Made by a program: the position numbers and the translations under genes. From Hydractinia symbiolongicarpus (lineage: Eukaryota > Cnidaria > Hydrozoa > Anthoathecata > Hydractiniidae), in NCBI RefSeq assembly GCF_029227915.1, contig NC_079888.1, positions 23,106,001-23,170,000 on the forward strand: a stretch of 64,000 bases of DNA. The letters run 5' to 3'. The notes beneath the pieces were generated by a model. That model did no database searches, was not told the DNA's origin, and saw only the letters and a program-made list of their open reading frames with translations. Within the stretch, counting starts at the first letter, position 1. Each line of letters begins with the position of its first letter. Positions 26,290 to 37,759 of the stretch are shown one piece after another.

Positions 26290-28665
26290 TTCCGGGAAAA
26301 CGCGGGATTTCGTTTGCCGGCGATTAAACCTCTTTCATTAAGCGTTTCATCAAAAATAAAAACATTTTTGAAAACTAGATGTCTCATGCGTTTAGTGGTA
26401 AAAAAATAATATAAAAAAACGTTCGGGAAATGAGTTTAATCCCTGGGTACTTTCTTTGTATACTTTTGACTATACGAGCCAAGCCCGGGATTTACGGGAA
26501 ATCTCGGGTTTTCGTTTGCCGGCGATTAAACTTCTTTTATTCAGCGTCTCATCAAAAATGAAAACATTTTTAAAAACTACAAGTCTTATGCGTTTTAGTG
26601 GTGAAAAAATAATTTAAAAAATCGTTCTGGAAATGAGTTTACTCACACGGTACTTTCTTTGTATACATTCGACTATACGGGCCAAGCCCGGGATTTTCGG
26701 GAAATCGCGGGTTTTCGTTTTCCGGCGATTAAACTTCTTTTATTCAGCGTCTCATCAAAAATGAAAACATTTTTAAAAACTACAAGTCTTATGCGTTTTA
26801 GTGGGGAAAAAATAATTTAAAAAATCGTTCTGGAAATGAGTTTACTCCCTGGGTACTTTCTTTGTATACTTTTGACAATACGCGCCAAGCCGGGATTAAC
26901 GGGAAATCGCGGGTTTTCGTTTGCTGGCGATTAAACTTCTTTTATTCAGCGTCTCATCAAAAATGAAAACATTTTTTAAAACTACAAGTCTCATGCGTTT
27001 TAGTGGTGAAAAAATAATTTAAAAAATCGTTCGGAAAATGAGTTTACTCCCTGGGTACTTTCTTTGTATACTTTGGACTATACGGGCCAAGCCGGGATTT
27101 ACGGGAAATCGCGGGTTTTCGTTTGCCGGCGATTAAACCTCTTTTATTCAGCGTCTCATCAAAAATGAAAACATTTTTAAAAACAACAAGTCTTATGCGT
27201 TTTAGTGGTGAAAAAATAATTTAAAAAATCGTTCGGCAAATGGGTTTACTCCCTGGGTACTTTCTTTGTATACATTCGACTATACGGGCCAAGCCCCGGA
27301 TTTCCGGGAAAACGCGGGATTTCGTTTGCCGGCGATTAAACCTCTTTCATTAAGCGTTTCATCAAAAATAAAAACATTTTTGAAAACTAGATGTCTCATG
27401 CGTTTAGTGGTAAAAAAATAATATAAAAAAACGTTCGGGAAATGAGTTTAATCCCTGGGTACTTTCTTTGTATACTTTTGACTATACGAGCCAAGCCCGG
27501 GATTTACGGGAAATCTCGGGTTTTCGTTTGCCGGCGATTAAACTTCTTTTATTCAGCGTCTCATCAAAAATGAAAACATTTTTAAAAACTACAAGTCTTA
27601 TGCGTTTTAGTGGTGAAAAAATAATTTAAAAAATCGTTCTGGAAATGAGTTTACTCACACGGTACTTTCTTTGTATACATTCGACTATACGGGCCAAGCC
27701 CGGGATTTTCGGGAAATCGCGGGTTTTCGTTTTCCGGCGATTAAACTTCTTTTATTCAGCGTCTCATCAAAAATGAAAACATTTTTAAAAACTACAAGTC
27801 TTATGCGTTTTAGTGGTGAAAAAATAATTTAAAAAATCGTTCTGGAAATGAGTTTACTCCCTGGGTACTTTCTTTGTATACTTTTGACAATACGCGCCAA
27901 GCCGGGATTAACGGGAAATCGCGGGTTTTCGTTTGCTGGCGATTAAACTTCTTTTATTCAGCGTCTCATCAAAAATGAAAACATTTTTTAAAACTACAAG
28001 TCTCATGCGTTTTAGTGGTGAAAAAATAATTTAAAAAATCGTTCGGAAAATGAGTTTACTCCCTGGGTACTTTCTTTGTATACTTTGGACTATACGGGCC
28101 AAGCCGGGATTTACGGGAAATCGCGGGTTTTCGTTTGCCGGCGATTAAACCTCTTTTATTCAGCGTCTCATCAAAAATGAAAACATTTTTAAAAACAACA
28201 AGTCTTATGCGTTTTAGTGGTGAAAAAATAATTTAAAAAATCGTTCGGCAAATGGGTTTACTCCCTGGGTACTTTCTTTGTATACATTCGACTATACGGG
28301 CCAAGCCCCGGATTTCTGGGAAAACGCGGGATTTCGTTTGCCGGCGATTAAACCTCTTTCATTAAGCGTTTCATCAAAAATAAAAACATTTTTGAAAACT
28401 AGATGTCTCATGCGTTTAGTGGTAAAAAAATAATATAAAAAAACGTTCGGGAAATGAGTTTAATCCCTGGGTACTTTCTTTGTATACTTTTGACTATACG
28501 AGCCAAGCCCGGGATTTACGGGAAATCTCGGGTTTTCGTTTGCCGGCGATTAAACTTCTTTTATTCAGCGTCTCATCAAAAATGAAAACATTTTTAAAAA
28601 CTACAAGTCTTATGCGTTTTAGTGGTGAAAAAATAATTTAAAAAATCGTTCTGGAAATGAGTTTA
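26290..28665. repeat. 5-monomer HOR, 1,012 bp, two full copies and a partial third
   Basis: GAGTTTAATCCCTGGG recurs with its GTTTAAT at 26434, 27446 and 28458, exactly 1,012 bp apart. ACAATACGCGCC recurs near 26876 and 27888. Copies 1 and 2 share ACTCACACGG, GGATTTTCGGG and TTTGCTGGCG. The third copy loses similarity after about 28665, where the next unit reads ACTCACAGGG and TTTAGGG. Copy 3 also has TTTCTGGG where copies 1 and 2 read TTTCCGGG. Confidence 0.85.
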
Positions 28666-31484
28666 CTCACAGGGTACTTTCTTTGTATACATTCGACTAT
28701 ACGGGCCAAGCCCGGGATTTAGGGAAATCGCAGGTTTTCGTTTGCCGGCGATTAAACTGCTTTTATTCAGCGTCTCATCAAAAATGAAAACATATTTGAA
28801 AACTACAAGTCTCATGCGTTTTAGTGGTGAAAAAATAATTTAAAAAATCGTTCGGAAAATGAGTTTACTCCCTGGGTACTTTCTTTGTATACTTTGGACT
28901 ATACGGGCCAAGCCGGGATTTACGGGAAATCGCGGGTTTTCGTTTGCCGGCGATTAAACCTCTTTTATTCAGCGTCTCATCAAAAATGAAAACATTTTTA
29001 AAAACAACAAGTCTTATGCGTTTTAGTGGTGAAAAAATAATTTAAAAAATCGTTCGGGAAATGAGTTTACTCCCTGGGTACTTTCTTTGTATACATTCGA
29101 CTATACGGGCCAAGCCCCGGATTTACGGGAAAACGCGGGATTTCGTTTGCCGGCGATTAAACCTCTTTCATTAAGCGTCTCATCAAAAATAAAAACATTT
29201 TTGAAAACTAGATGTCTCATGCGTTTAGTGGTAAAAAAATAATAAAAAAAAACGTTCGGGAAATGAGTTTACTCCCTGGGTACTTTCTTTGTATACTTTT
29301 GACTATACGAGCCAAGCCCGGGATTTACGAGAAATCTCGGGTTTTCGTTTGCCGGCGATTAAACTTATTTTATTCAGCGTCTCATCAAAAATAAAAACAT
29401 TTTTAAAAACTACAAGTCTTATGCGTTTTAGTGGTGAAAAAATAATTTAAAAAATCGTTCTGGAAATGAGTTTACTCACACGGTACTTTCTTTGTATACA
29501 TTCGACTATACGGGCCAAGCCCGGGATTTTCGGGAAATCGCGGGTTTTCGTTTTCCGGCGATTAAACTTCTTTTATTCAGCGTCTCATCAAAAATGAAAA
29601 CATTTTTAAAAACTACAAGTCTTATGCGTTTTAGTGGTGAAAAAATAATTTAAAAAATCGTTCTGGAAATGAGTTTACTCCCTGGGTACTTTCTTTGTAT
29701 ACTTTTGACAATACGCGCCAAGCCGGGATTAACGGGAAATCGCGGGTTTTCGTTTGCTGGCGATTAAACTTCTTTTATTCAGCGTCTCATCAAAAATGAA
29801 AACATTTTTTAAAACTACAAGTCTCATGCGTTTTAGTGGTGAAAAAATAATTTAAAAAATCGTTCGGAAAATGAGTTTACTCCCTGGGTACTTTCTTTGT
29901 ATACTTTGGACTATACGGGCCAAGCCGGGATTTACGGGAAATCGCGGGTTTTCGTTTGCCGGCGATTAAACCTCTTTTATTCAGCGTCTCATCAAAAATG
30001 AAAACATTTTTAAAAACAACAAGTCTTATGCGTTTTAGTGGTGAAAAAATAATTTAAAAAATCGTTCGAGAAATGAGTTTACTCCCTGGGTACTTTCTTT
30101 GTATACATTCGACTATACGGGCCAAGCCCCGGATTTCTGGGAAAACGCGGGATTTCGTTTGCCGGCGATTAAACCTCTTTTATTCAGCGTCTCATCAAAA
30201 ATGAAAACATTTTTAAAAACAACAAGTCTTATGCGTTTTAGTGGTGAAAAAATAATTTAAAAAATCGTTCGAGAAATGAGTTTACTCCCTGGGTACTTTC
30301 TTTGTATACATTCGACTATACGGGCCAAGCCCCGGATTTCTGGGAAAACGCGGGATTTCGTTTGCCGGCGATTAAACCTCTTTCATTAAGCGTTTCATCA
30401 AAAATAAAAACATTTTTGAAAACTAGATGTCTCATGCGTTTAGTGGTAAAAAAATAATATAAAAAAACGTTCGGGAAATGAGTTTAATCCCTGGGTACTT
30501 TCTTTGTATACTTTTGACTATACGAGCCAAGCCCGGGATTTACGGGAAATCTCGGGTTTTCGTTTGCCGGCGATTAAACTTCTTTTATTCAGCGTCTCAT
30601 CAAAAATGAAAACATTTTTAAAAACTACAAGTCTTATGCGTTTTAGTGGTGAAAAAATAATTTAAAAAATCGTTCTGGAAATGAGTTTACTCACAGGGTA
30701 CTTTCTTTGTATACATTCGACTATACGGGCCAAGCCCGGGATTTAGGGAAATCGCAGGTTTTCGTTTGCCGGCGATTAAACTGCTTTTATTCAGCGTCTC
30801 ATCAAAAATGAAAACATATTTGAAAACTACAAGTCTCATGCGTTTTAGTGGTGAAAAAATAATTTAAAAAATCGTTCGGAAAATGAGTTTACTCCCTGGG
30901 TACTTTCTTTGTATACTTTGGACTATACGGGCCAAGCCGGGATTTACGGGAAATCGCGGGTTTTCGTTTGCCGGCGATTAAACCTCTTTTATTCAGCGTC
31001 TCATCAAAAATGAAAACATTTTTAAAAACAACAAGTCTTATGCGTTTTAGTGGTGAAAAAATAATTTAAAAAATCGTTCGGGAAATGAGTTTACTCCCTG
31101 GGTACTTTCTTGGTATACATTCGACTATACGGGCCAAGCCCCGGATTTACGGGAAAACGCGGGATTTCGTTTGCCGGCGATTAAACCTCTTTCATTAAGC
31201 GTCTCATCAAAAATAAAAACATTTTTGAAAACTAGATGTCTCATGCGTTTAGTGGTAAAAAAATAATAATAAAAAACGTTCGGGAAATGAGTTTACTCCC
31301 TGGGTACTTTCTTTGTATACTTTTGACTATACGAGCCAAGCCCGGGATTTACGGGAAATCTCGGGTTTTCGTTTGCCGGCGATTAAACTTATTTTATTCA
31401 GCGTCTCATCAAAAATGAAAACATTTTTAAAAACTACAAGTCTTATGCGTTTTAGTGGTGAAAAAATAATTTAAAAAATCGTTC
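27640..31484. repeat. 9/10-monomer HOR pair with a one-monomer insertion
   Basis: Copy A (about 27640-29460) and copy B (about 29461-31484) align at a 1,821-bp offset in their first part (CGCGCC at 27893 and 29714) and at 2,024 bp in their last part (GTTTAAT at 28458 and 30482; TAGATGTCTCATGCG near 29210 and 31234). The 203-bp change equals one monomer. The extra unit is visible in copy B as a duplicated CGAGAAATGAG/TTTCTGGG monomer at about 30067-30269 and 30270-30472. The two copies are therefore 9 and 10 monomers long. Confidence 0.82.
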
Positions 31485-34190
31485 TGGAAATGAGTTTACT
31501 CACAGGGTACTTTCTTTGTATACATTCGACTATACGGGCCAAGCCCGGGATTTACGGGAAATCGCGGGTTTTCGTTTTCCGGCGATTAAACGTCTTTTAT
31601 TCAGCGTCTCATCAAAAATGAAAACATTTTTAAAAACTACAAGTCTTATGCGTTTTAGTGGTGAAAAAATAATTTAAAAAATCGTTCTGGAAATGAGTTT
31701 ACTCACAGGGTACTTTCTTTGTATACATTCGACAATACGGGCCAAGCCCGGGATTTACGGGAAATCGCGGGTTTTCGTTTTTCGGCGATTAAACCTCTTT
31801 CATTAAGCGTCTCATCAAAAATGAAAACATTTTTGAAAACTACAAGTCTCATGCGTTTTAGTGGTAAAAAAAAATTTAAAAAATCGTTCGGGAAATGAGT
31901 TTACTCCCTGGGTACTTTCTTTGTATACATTCGACTATACGGGCCAAGCCCCGGATTTACGGGAAAACGCGGGATTTCGTTTGCCGGCGATTAAACCTCT
32001 TTCATTAAGCGTCTCATCAAAAATGAAAACATTTTTGAAAACTAGATGTCTCATGCGTTTAGTGGTAAAAAAATAATATAAAAAATCGTTCGGGAAATGA
32101 GTTTACTCCCTGGGTACTTTATTTGTATACTTTTGACTATACGGGACAAGCCCGGGATTTACGGGAAATCGCGGGTTTTCGCTTGCCGGCGATTAAACTT
32201 CTTTTATTCAGCGTCTCATCAAAAATGAAAACATTTTTAAAAACTACAAGTCTTATGCGTTTTAGTGGTGAAAAAATAATTTAAAAAATCGTTCTGGAAA
32301 TGAGTTTACTTCCTGGGTACTTTCTTTGTATACTTTTGACTATACGGGCCAAGCCCGGGATTTACGGGAAATCGCGGGTTTTTGTTTGCCGGCGATTAAA
32401 CGTCTTTTATTCAGCGACTCATCAAAAATGAAAACAATTTTGAAAACTGCAAGTCTCATGCGTTTTAGTAGTGAAAAAATAATTTAAAAAATCGTTCGGG
32501 AAATGAGTTTACTCCCTGGGTACTTTCTTTGTATACTTTTGACAATACGCGCCAAGCCGGGATTAACGGGAAATCGCGGGTTTTCGTTTGCCGGCGATTA
32601 AACTTCTTTTATTCAGCGTCTCATCAAAAATGAAAACATTTTTAAAAACTACAAGTCTTATGCGTTTTAGTGGTGAAAAAATAATTTAAAAAATCGTTCT
32701 GGAAATGAGTTTACTCACAGGGTACTTTCTTTGTATACATTCGACTATACGGGCCAAGCCCGGGATTTACGGGTAATCGCGGGTTTTCGTGTTCCGGCGA
32801 TTAAACCTCTTTCATTAAGCGTCTCATCAAAAATGAAAACATTTTTGAAAACTGCAAGTCTCATGCGTTTAAGTGGTGAAAAAAAATTTTAAAAAATCGG
32901 GCGGGAAATGAGTTTACTCCCTGGGTACTTTCTTTGTATACATTCGACTATACGGGCCAAGCCTCGGATTTACGGGAAAACGCGGGATTTCGTTTGCCAG
33001 CGATTAAACCTCTTTCATTAAGCGTCTCATCAAAAATGAAAACATTTTTGAAAACTAGATGTCTCATATGTTTAGTGGTAAAAAAATAATATAAAAAATC
33101 GTTCGGGAAATGAGTTTACTCCCTGGGTACTTTCTTTGTATACTTTTGACTATACGGGCCAAGCCCGGGATTTACGGGAAATCGCGGGTTTTCGTTTGCC
33201 GGCGATTAAACTTCTTCTATTCAGCGTCTCATCAAAAATGAAAACATTTTTAAAAACAACAGGTCTTATGCGTTTTAGTAGTGAAAAAATAATTTAAAAA
33301 ATCGTTCTGGAAATGAGTTTACTCCGTAGGTACTTTCTTTGTATACTTTTGACTATACGGGCCGAGTCCAGGATTTAGGGAAATCGCAGGTTTTCGTTTG
33401 CCAGCGATTAAACTGCTTTTATTCAGCGTCTCATCAAAAATGAAAACATTTTTAAAAACTACAAGTCTCATGCGTTTTAGTGGTGAAAAAATAATTTAAA
33501 AAATCGTTCGGGAAATGAGTTTACTCCCTGGGTACCTTCTTTGTATACTTTTGACTATACGGGCCGAGTCCGGGATTTAGGGAAATCGCAGGTTTTCGTT
33601 TGCCGGCGATTAAACTGCTTTTATTCAGCGTCTCATCAAAAATGAATACATATTTAAAAACTACAAGTCTCATGCGTTTTAGTGGTGAAAAAATAATTTA
33701 AAAAATCGTTCGGAAAATGAGTTTACTCCCTGGGTACTTTCTTTGTATACTTTGGACTATACGCGCCAAGCCGGGATTTACGGGAAATCGCGGGTTTTCG
33801 TTTGCCGGCGATTAAACCTCTTTTATTCAGCGTCTCATCAAAAATGAAAACATTTTTAAAAACAACAAGTCTTATGCGTTTTAGTGGTGAAAAAATAATT
33901 TAAAAAATCGTTCGGGAAATGGGTTTACTCCCTGGGTACTTTCTTTGTATACATTCGACTATACGGGCCAAGCCCCGGATTTCCGGGAAAACGCAGGATT
34001 TCGTTTGCCGGCGATTAAACCTCTTTCTTTAAGCGTCTCATCAAAAATAAAAACATTTTTGAAAACTAGATGTCTCATGCGTTTAGTGGTAAAAAAATAA
34101 TATAAAAAAAAGTTCGGGAAATGAGTTTACTCCCTGGGTACTTTCTTTGTATACTTTTGACTATACGAGCCAAGCCCGGGATTTACGGGA
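31485..34190. repeat. Mixed monomers between HOR blocks
   Basis: About 13 units. The first part (31485-32300) resembles the 6-monomer block of the 16-monomer HOR, including TTTTTCGGCG and GGTAAAAAAAAATTTAAAA. The second part (32880-34100) resembles the 5-9 kb blocks, with TCGGATTTACGG, TAGATGTCTCATATG, CTTCTTCTATTC and ACTCCGTAGG. The last TAGATGTCTC unit in the window is near 34067; I did not see this variant farther right. Confidence 0.72.
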
Positions 34191-36193
34191 ATTCGCGGGT
34201 TTTCGTTTTCCGGCGATTAAACCTCTTTCATTAAGCGTCTCATCAAAAATGAAAACATTTTTAAAAACTACAAGTCTCATGCGTTTTAGTGGTGAAAAAG
34301 TAATTTAAAAAATCGTTCAAGAAATGAGTTTACTCCCTCGGGAACTTTCTTTGTATACTTTTGACTATACGGGCCAAGCCCCGGATTTACGGGAAAACGC
34401 GGGATTTCGTTTGCCGGCGATTAAACCTCTTTCATTAAGCGTCTCATCAAAAATGAAAACATTTTCGAAAAGTACAAGTCTCATGCGTTTTAGTGGTGGA
34501 AAAATAATTTAAAAAATCGTTTGGGAAATGAGTTTACTTGCTGGGTACTTTCTTTGTATACTTTTGACTATACGGGCCAAGCCGGGATTTACGGGAAATC
34601 GCGGGTTTTCGTTTGCCGGCGATTAAACTTCTTTTATTCAGCGTCTCATCAAAAATGAAAACATTTTTAAAAACTACAAGTCTCATGCGTTTTAGTGGTG
34701 AAAAAATAATTTAAAAAATCGTTCGGGAAATGAGTTTACTCCCTGGGTACTTTTTTTGTATACTTTTGACTATACGGGCCAAGCCGGGATTTACGGGAAA
34801 TCGCGGGTTTTCGTTTGCCGGTGATTAAACTTCTTTTATTCAGCGTCTCATGAAAAATGAAAACATTTTTAAAAACTACAAGTCTTATGCGTTTTAGTGG
34901 TGAAAAAATAATTTAAAAAATCGTTCTGGAAATGAGTTTACTCACAGGGTACTTTCTTTGTATACATTCGACTATACGGGCCAAGCCCGGGATTTACGGG
35001 AAATCGCGGGTTTTCGTTTTCCGGCGATTAAACCACTTTCATTAAGCGTCTCATCAAAAATGAAAACATTTTTGAAAACTACAAGTCTCATGCGTTTTAG
35101 TGGTGAAAAAAAAATTTTAAAAATCGTTCGGGAAATGAGTTTACTCCCTGGGTACTTTCTTTGTATACATTCGACTATACGGGCCAAGCCCCGGATTTAC
35201 GGGAAAACGCGGGATTTCGTTTGCCGGCGATTAAACCTCTTTCATTAAGCGTCTCATCAAAAATGAAAACATTTTTAAAAACTCCATGTCTCATGCGTTT
35301 TAGTGGTGAAAAAATAATTTAAAAAATCGTTCTGGAAATGAGTTTACTCACAGGGTACTTTCTTTTTATACATTCGACTATACGTGCCAAGCCCGGGATT
35401 TACGGGAAATCGTGGGTTTTCGTTTGCCGGCGATTAAACTTTTTTTATTCAGCGTCTCATCAAAAATGAAAACATTTTTGAAAACTACAAGTCTCATGCG
35501 TTTTAGTGGTGAAAAAATAATTTAAAAAATAGTTCTGGAAATGAGTTTACTCACAGGGTACTTTCTTTTTATACATTCGACTATACGTGCTAAGCCTGGG
35601 ATTTACGGGAAATCGCGGGTTTTCGTTTGCCGGCGATTAAACTTCTTTTATTCAGCGTCTCATCAAAAATGAAAACATTTTTAAAAACTACAAGTCTTAT
35701 GCGTTTTAGTGGTGAATATATAATTTAAAAAATCGTTCTGGAAATGAGTTTACTCCCTCGGTACTTTCCTTGTATACTTTTGACTATACGGGCCGAGTCC
35801 GGGATTTAGGGAAATCGCAGGTTTTCGTTTGCCGGCGATTAAACTGCTTTTATTCAGCGTCTCATCAAAAATGAAAACATTTTTAAAAACTACAAGTCTC
35901 ATGCGTTTTAGTGGTGAAAAAATAATTTAAAAAATCGTTCTGGAAATGCGTTTACTCACAGGGTACTTTCTTTTTATACATTCGACTATACGTGCCAAGC
36001 CCGGGATTTACGGGAAATCGCGGGTTTTCGTTTGCCGGCGATTAAACTTCTTTTATTCAGCGTCTCATCAAAAATGAAAACATTTTTGAAAACTACAAGT
36101 CTCATGCGTTTTAGTGGTGAAAAAATAATTTAAAAAATCGTTCGGGAAATGAGTTTACTCCCTGGGTACTTTCTTTGTATACTTTTGACTATA

Positions 36194-36226
36194 CGGGCCA
36201 AGCCGGGATTTACGGGAAATCGCGGG
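36194..36226. other. Four CGGG motifs at 9-10 bp spacing
   Basis: CGGG begins at 36194, 36204, 36213 and 36223 in this unit. In units with CCCGGG in place of CCGGG the first spacing becomes 11. The spacing is near one helical turn, so the motifs lie on one face of the DNA. Most full monomers keep all four; the GCCGAGTCC class loses one base and alters the third. A rotational nucleosome signal or a multi-contact protein site is an inference. Confidence 0.55.
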
Positions 36227-36271
36227 TTTTCGTTTGCCGGCGATTAAACTTCTTTTATTCAGCGTCTCATC

Positions 36272-36289
36272 AAAAATGAAAACATTTTT
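36272..36289. other. Perfect short dyad in the AT-rich half of the monomer
   Basis: AAAAATG is followed by AAAA and then CATTTTT: a 7-bp perfect stem with a 4-base loop. Units that read CATTTTTGA instead of CATTTTTAA pair two further bases (TC with GA), giving a 9-bp stem. The element is present in most full units of the window; this is one example. A cruciform, a protein-binding dyad, or a by-product of A/T tracts are all possible, and the sequence alone does not choose between them. Confidence 0.6.
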
Positions 36290-37759
36290 AAAAACTACAA
36301 GTCTGATGCGTTTTAGTGGTGAAAAAATAATTTAAAACATCGTTCTGGAAATGAGTTTACTCACAGGGTACTTTCTTTGTATACATTCGACTATACGGGC
36401 CAAGCCCGGGATTTACGGGAATTCGCGGGTTTTCGTTTTCCGGCGATTAAACCTTTTTCATTAAGCGTCTCATCAAAAATGAAAACATTTTTAAAAACTA
36501 CCAGTCTCATGCGTTTTAGTTGTGAAAAAGTAATTTAAAAAATCGTTCAAGAAATGAGTTTACTCCCTGGGTACTTTCTTTGTATACTTTTGACTATACG
36601 GGCCGAGTCCGGGATTTAGGGAAATCGCAGGTTTTCGTTTGCCGGCGATTAAACTGCTTTTATTCAGCGTCTCATCAAAAATGAAAACATTTTTGAAAAC
36701 AACAAGTCTCATGCGTTTTAGTGGTGAAAAAGTAATTTAAAAAATCGTTCAAGAAATGAGTTTACTCCCTCGGGAACTTTCTTTGTATACTTTTGACTAT
36801 ACGGGCCAAGCCCCGGATTTACGGGCAAACGCGGGATTTCGTTTGCCGGCGATTAAACCTCTTTCATTAAGCGTCTCATCAAAAATGAAAACATTTTCGA
36901 AAAGTACAAGTCTCATGCGTTTTAGTGGTGGAAAAATAATTTAAAAAATCGTTTGGGAAATGAGTTTACTTCCTGGGTACTTTCTTTGTATACTTTTGAC
37001 TATACGGGCCAAGCCGGGATTTACGGGAAATCGCAGGTTTTCGTTTGCCGGCGATTAAACTTCTTTTATTCAGCGTCTCATCAAAAAAGAAAACATTTTT
37101 AAAAACTACAAGTCTCATGCGTTTTAGTGGTGAAAAAATAATTTAAAAAATCGTTCGGGAAATGAGTTTACTCCCTGGGTACTTTTTTTGTATACTTTTG
37201 ACTATACGGGCCAAGCCGGCATTTACGGGAAATCGCGGGTTTTCGTTTGCCGGTGATTAAACTTCTTTTATTCAGCGTCTAATGAAAAATGAAAAATTTT
37301 TTAAAAACTACAAGTCTTATGCGTTTTGGTGGTGAAAAAATAATTTAAAAAATCGTTCTGGAAATGAGTTTACTCACAGGGTACTTTCTTTGTATACATT
37401 CGACTATACGGGCCAAGCCCGGGATTTACGGGAAATCGCGGGTTTTCGTTTTCCGGCGATTAAACCACTTTCATTAAGCGTCTCATCAAAAATGAAAACA
37501 TTTTTGAAAACTACAAGTCTCATGCGTTTTAGTGGTGAAAAAAAAATTTAAAAAATCGTTCGAGAAATGAGTTTACTCCCTGGGTACTTTCTTTGTATAC
37601 ATTCGACTATACGGGCCAAGCCCCGGATTTACGGGAAAACGCGGGATTTCGTTTGCCGGCGATTAAACCTCTTTCATTAAGCGTCTCATCAAAAATGAAA
37701 ACATTTTTAAAAACTCCATGTCTTATGCGTTTTAGTGGTGAAAAAATAATTTAAAAAAT

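Larger units (their letters stand above)
36140..36341 (+). repeat. Representative full monomer, 202 bp
   Basis: This unit runs from one GTTCGGGAAATGAG to the next GTTCTGGAAATGAG and is close to the common form. The first ~99 bp (36140-36238) are GC-richer and hold GTATAC at 36177-36182, CGGG at 36194, 36204, 36213 and 36223, and the start of GCCGGC at 36236-36241. The remaining ~103 bp are AT-rich and hold the dyad at 36272-36289, a TTTTTAAAAA palindrome overlapping it, and A/T runs before the next unit. The phase chosen for the unit start is arbitrary. No reading frame is conserved across units, so it is not a coding repeat. Confidence 0.9.

Noticed and set aside
36177-36182. GTATAC and nearby A/T runs as a promoter TATA element
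   Set aside because: The motif is present in nearly all units and no transcript or gene follows; satellite transcription is possible but not shown by the sequence.
36140-36341. CENP-B box (TTCG, four bases, A, two bases, CGGG)
   Set aside because: TTCG and CGGG are both present in the monomer, but I found no place on either strand where the required spacing and the central A occur together.
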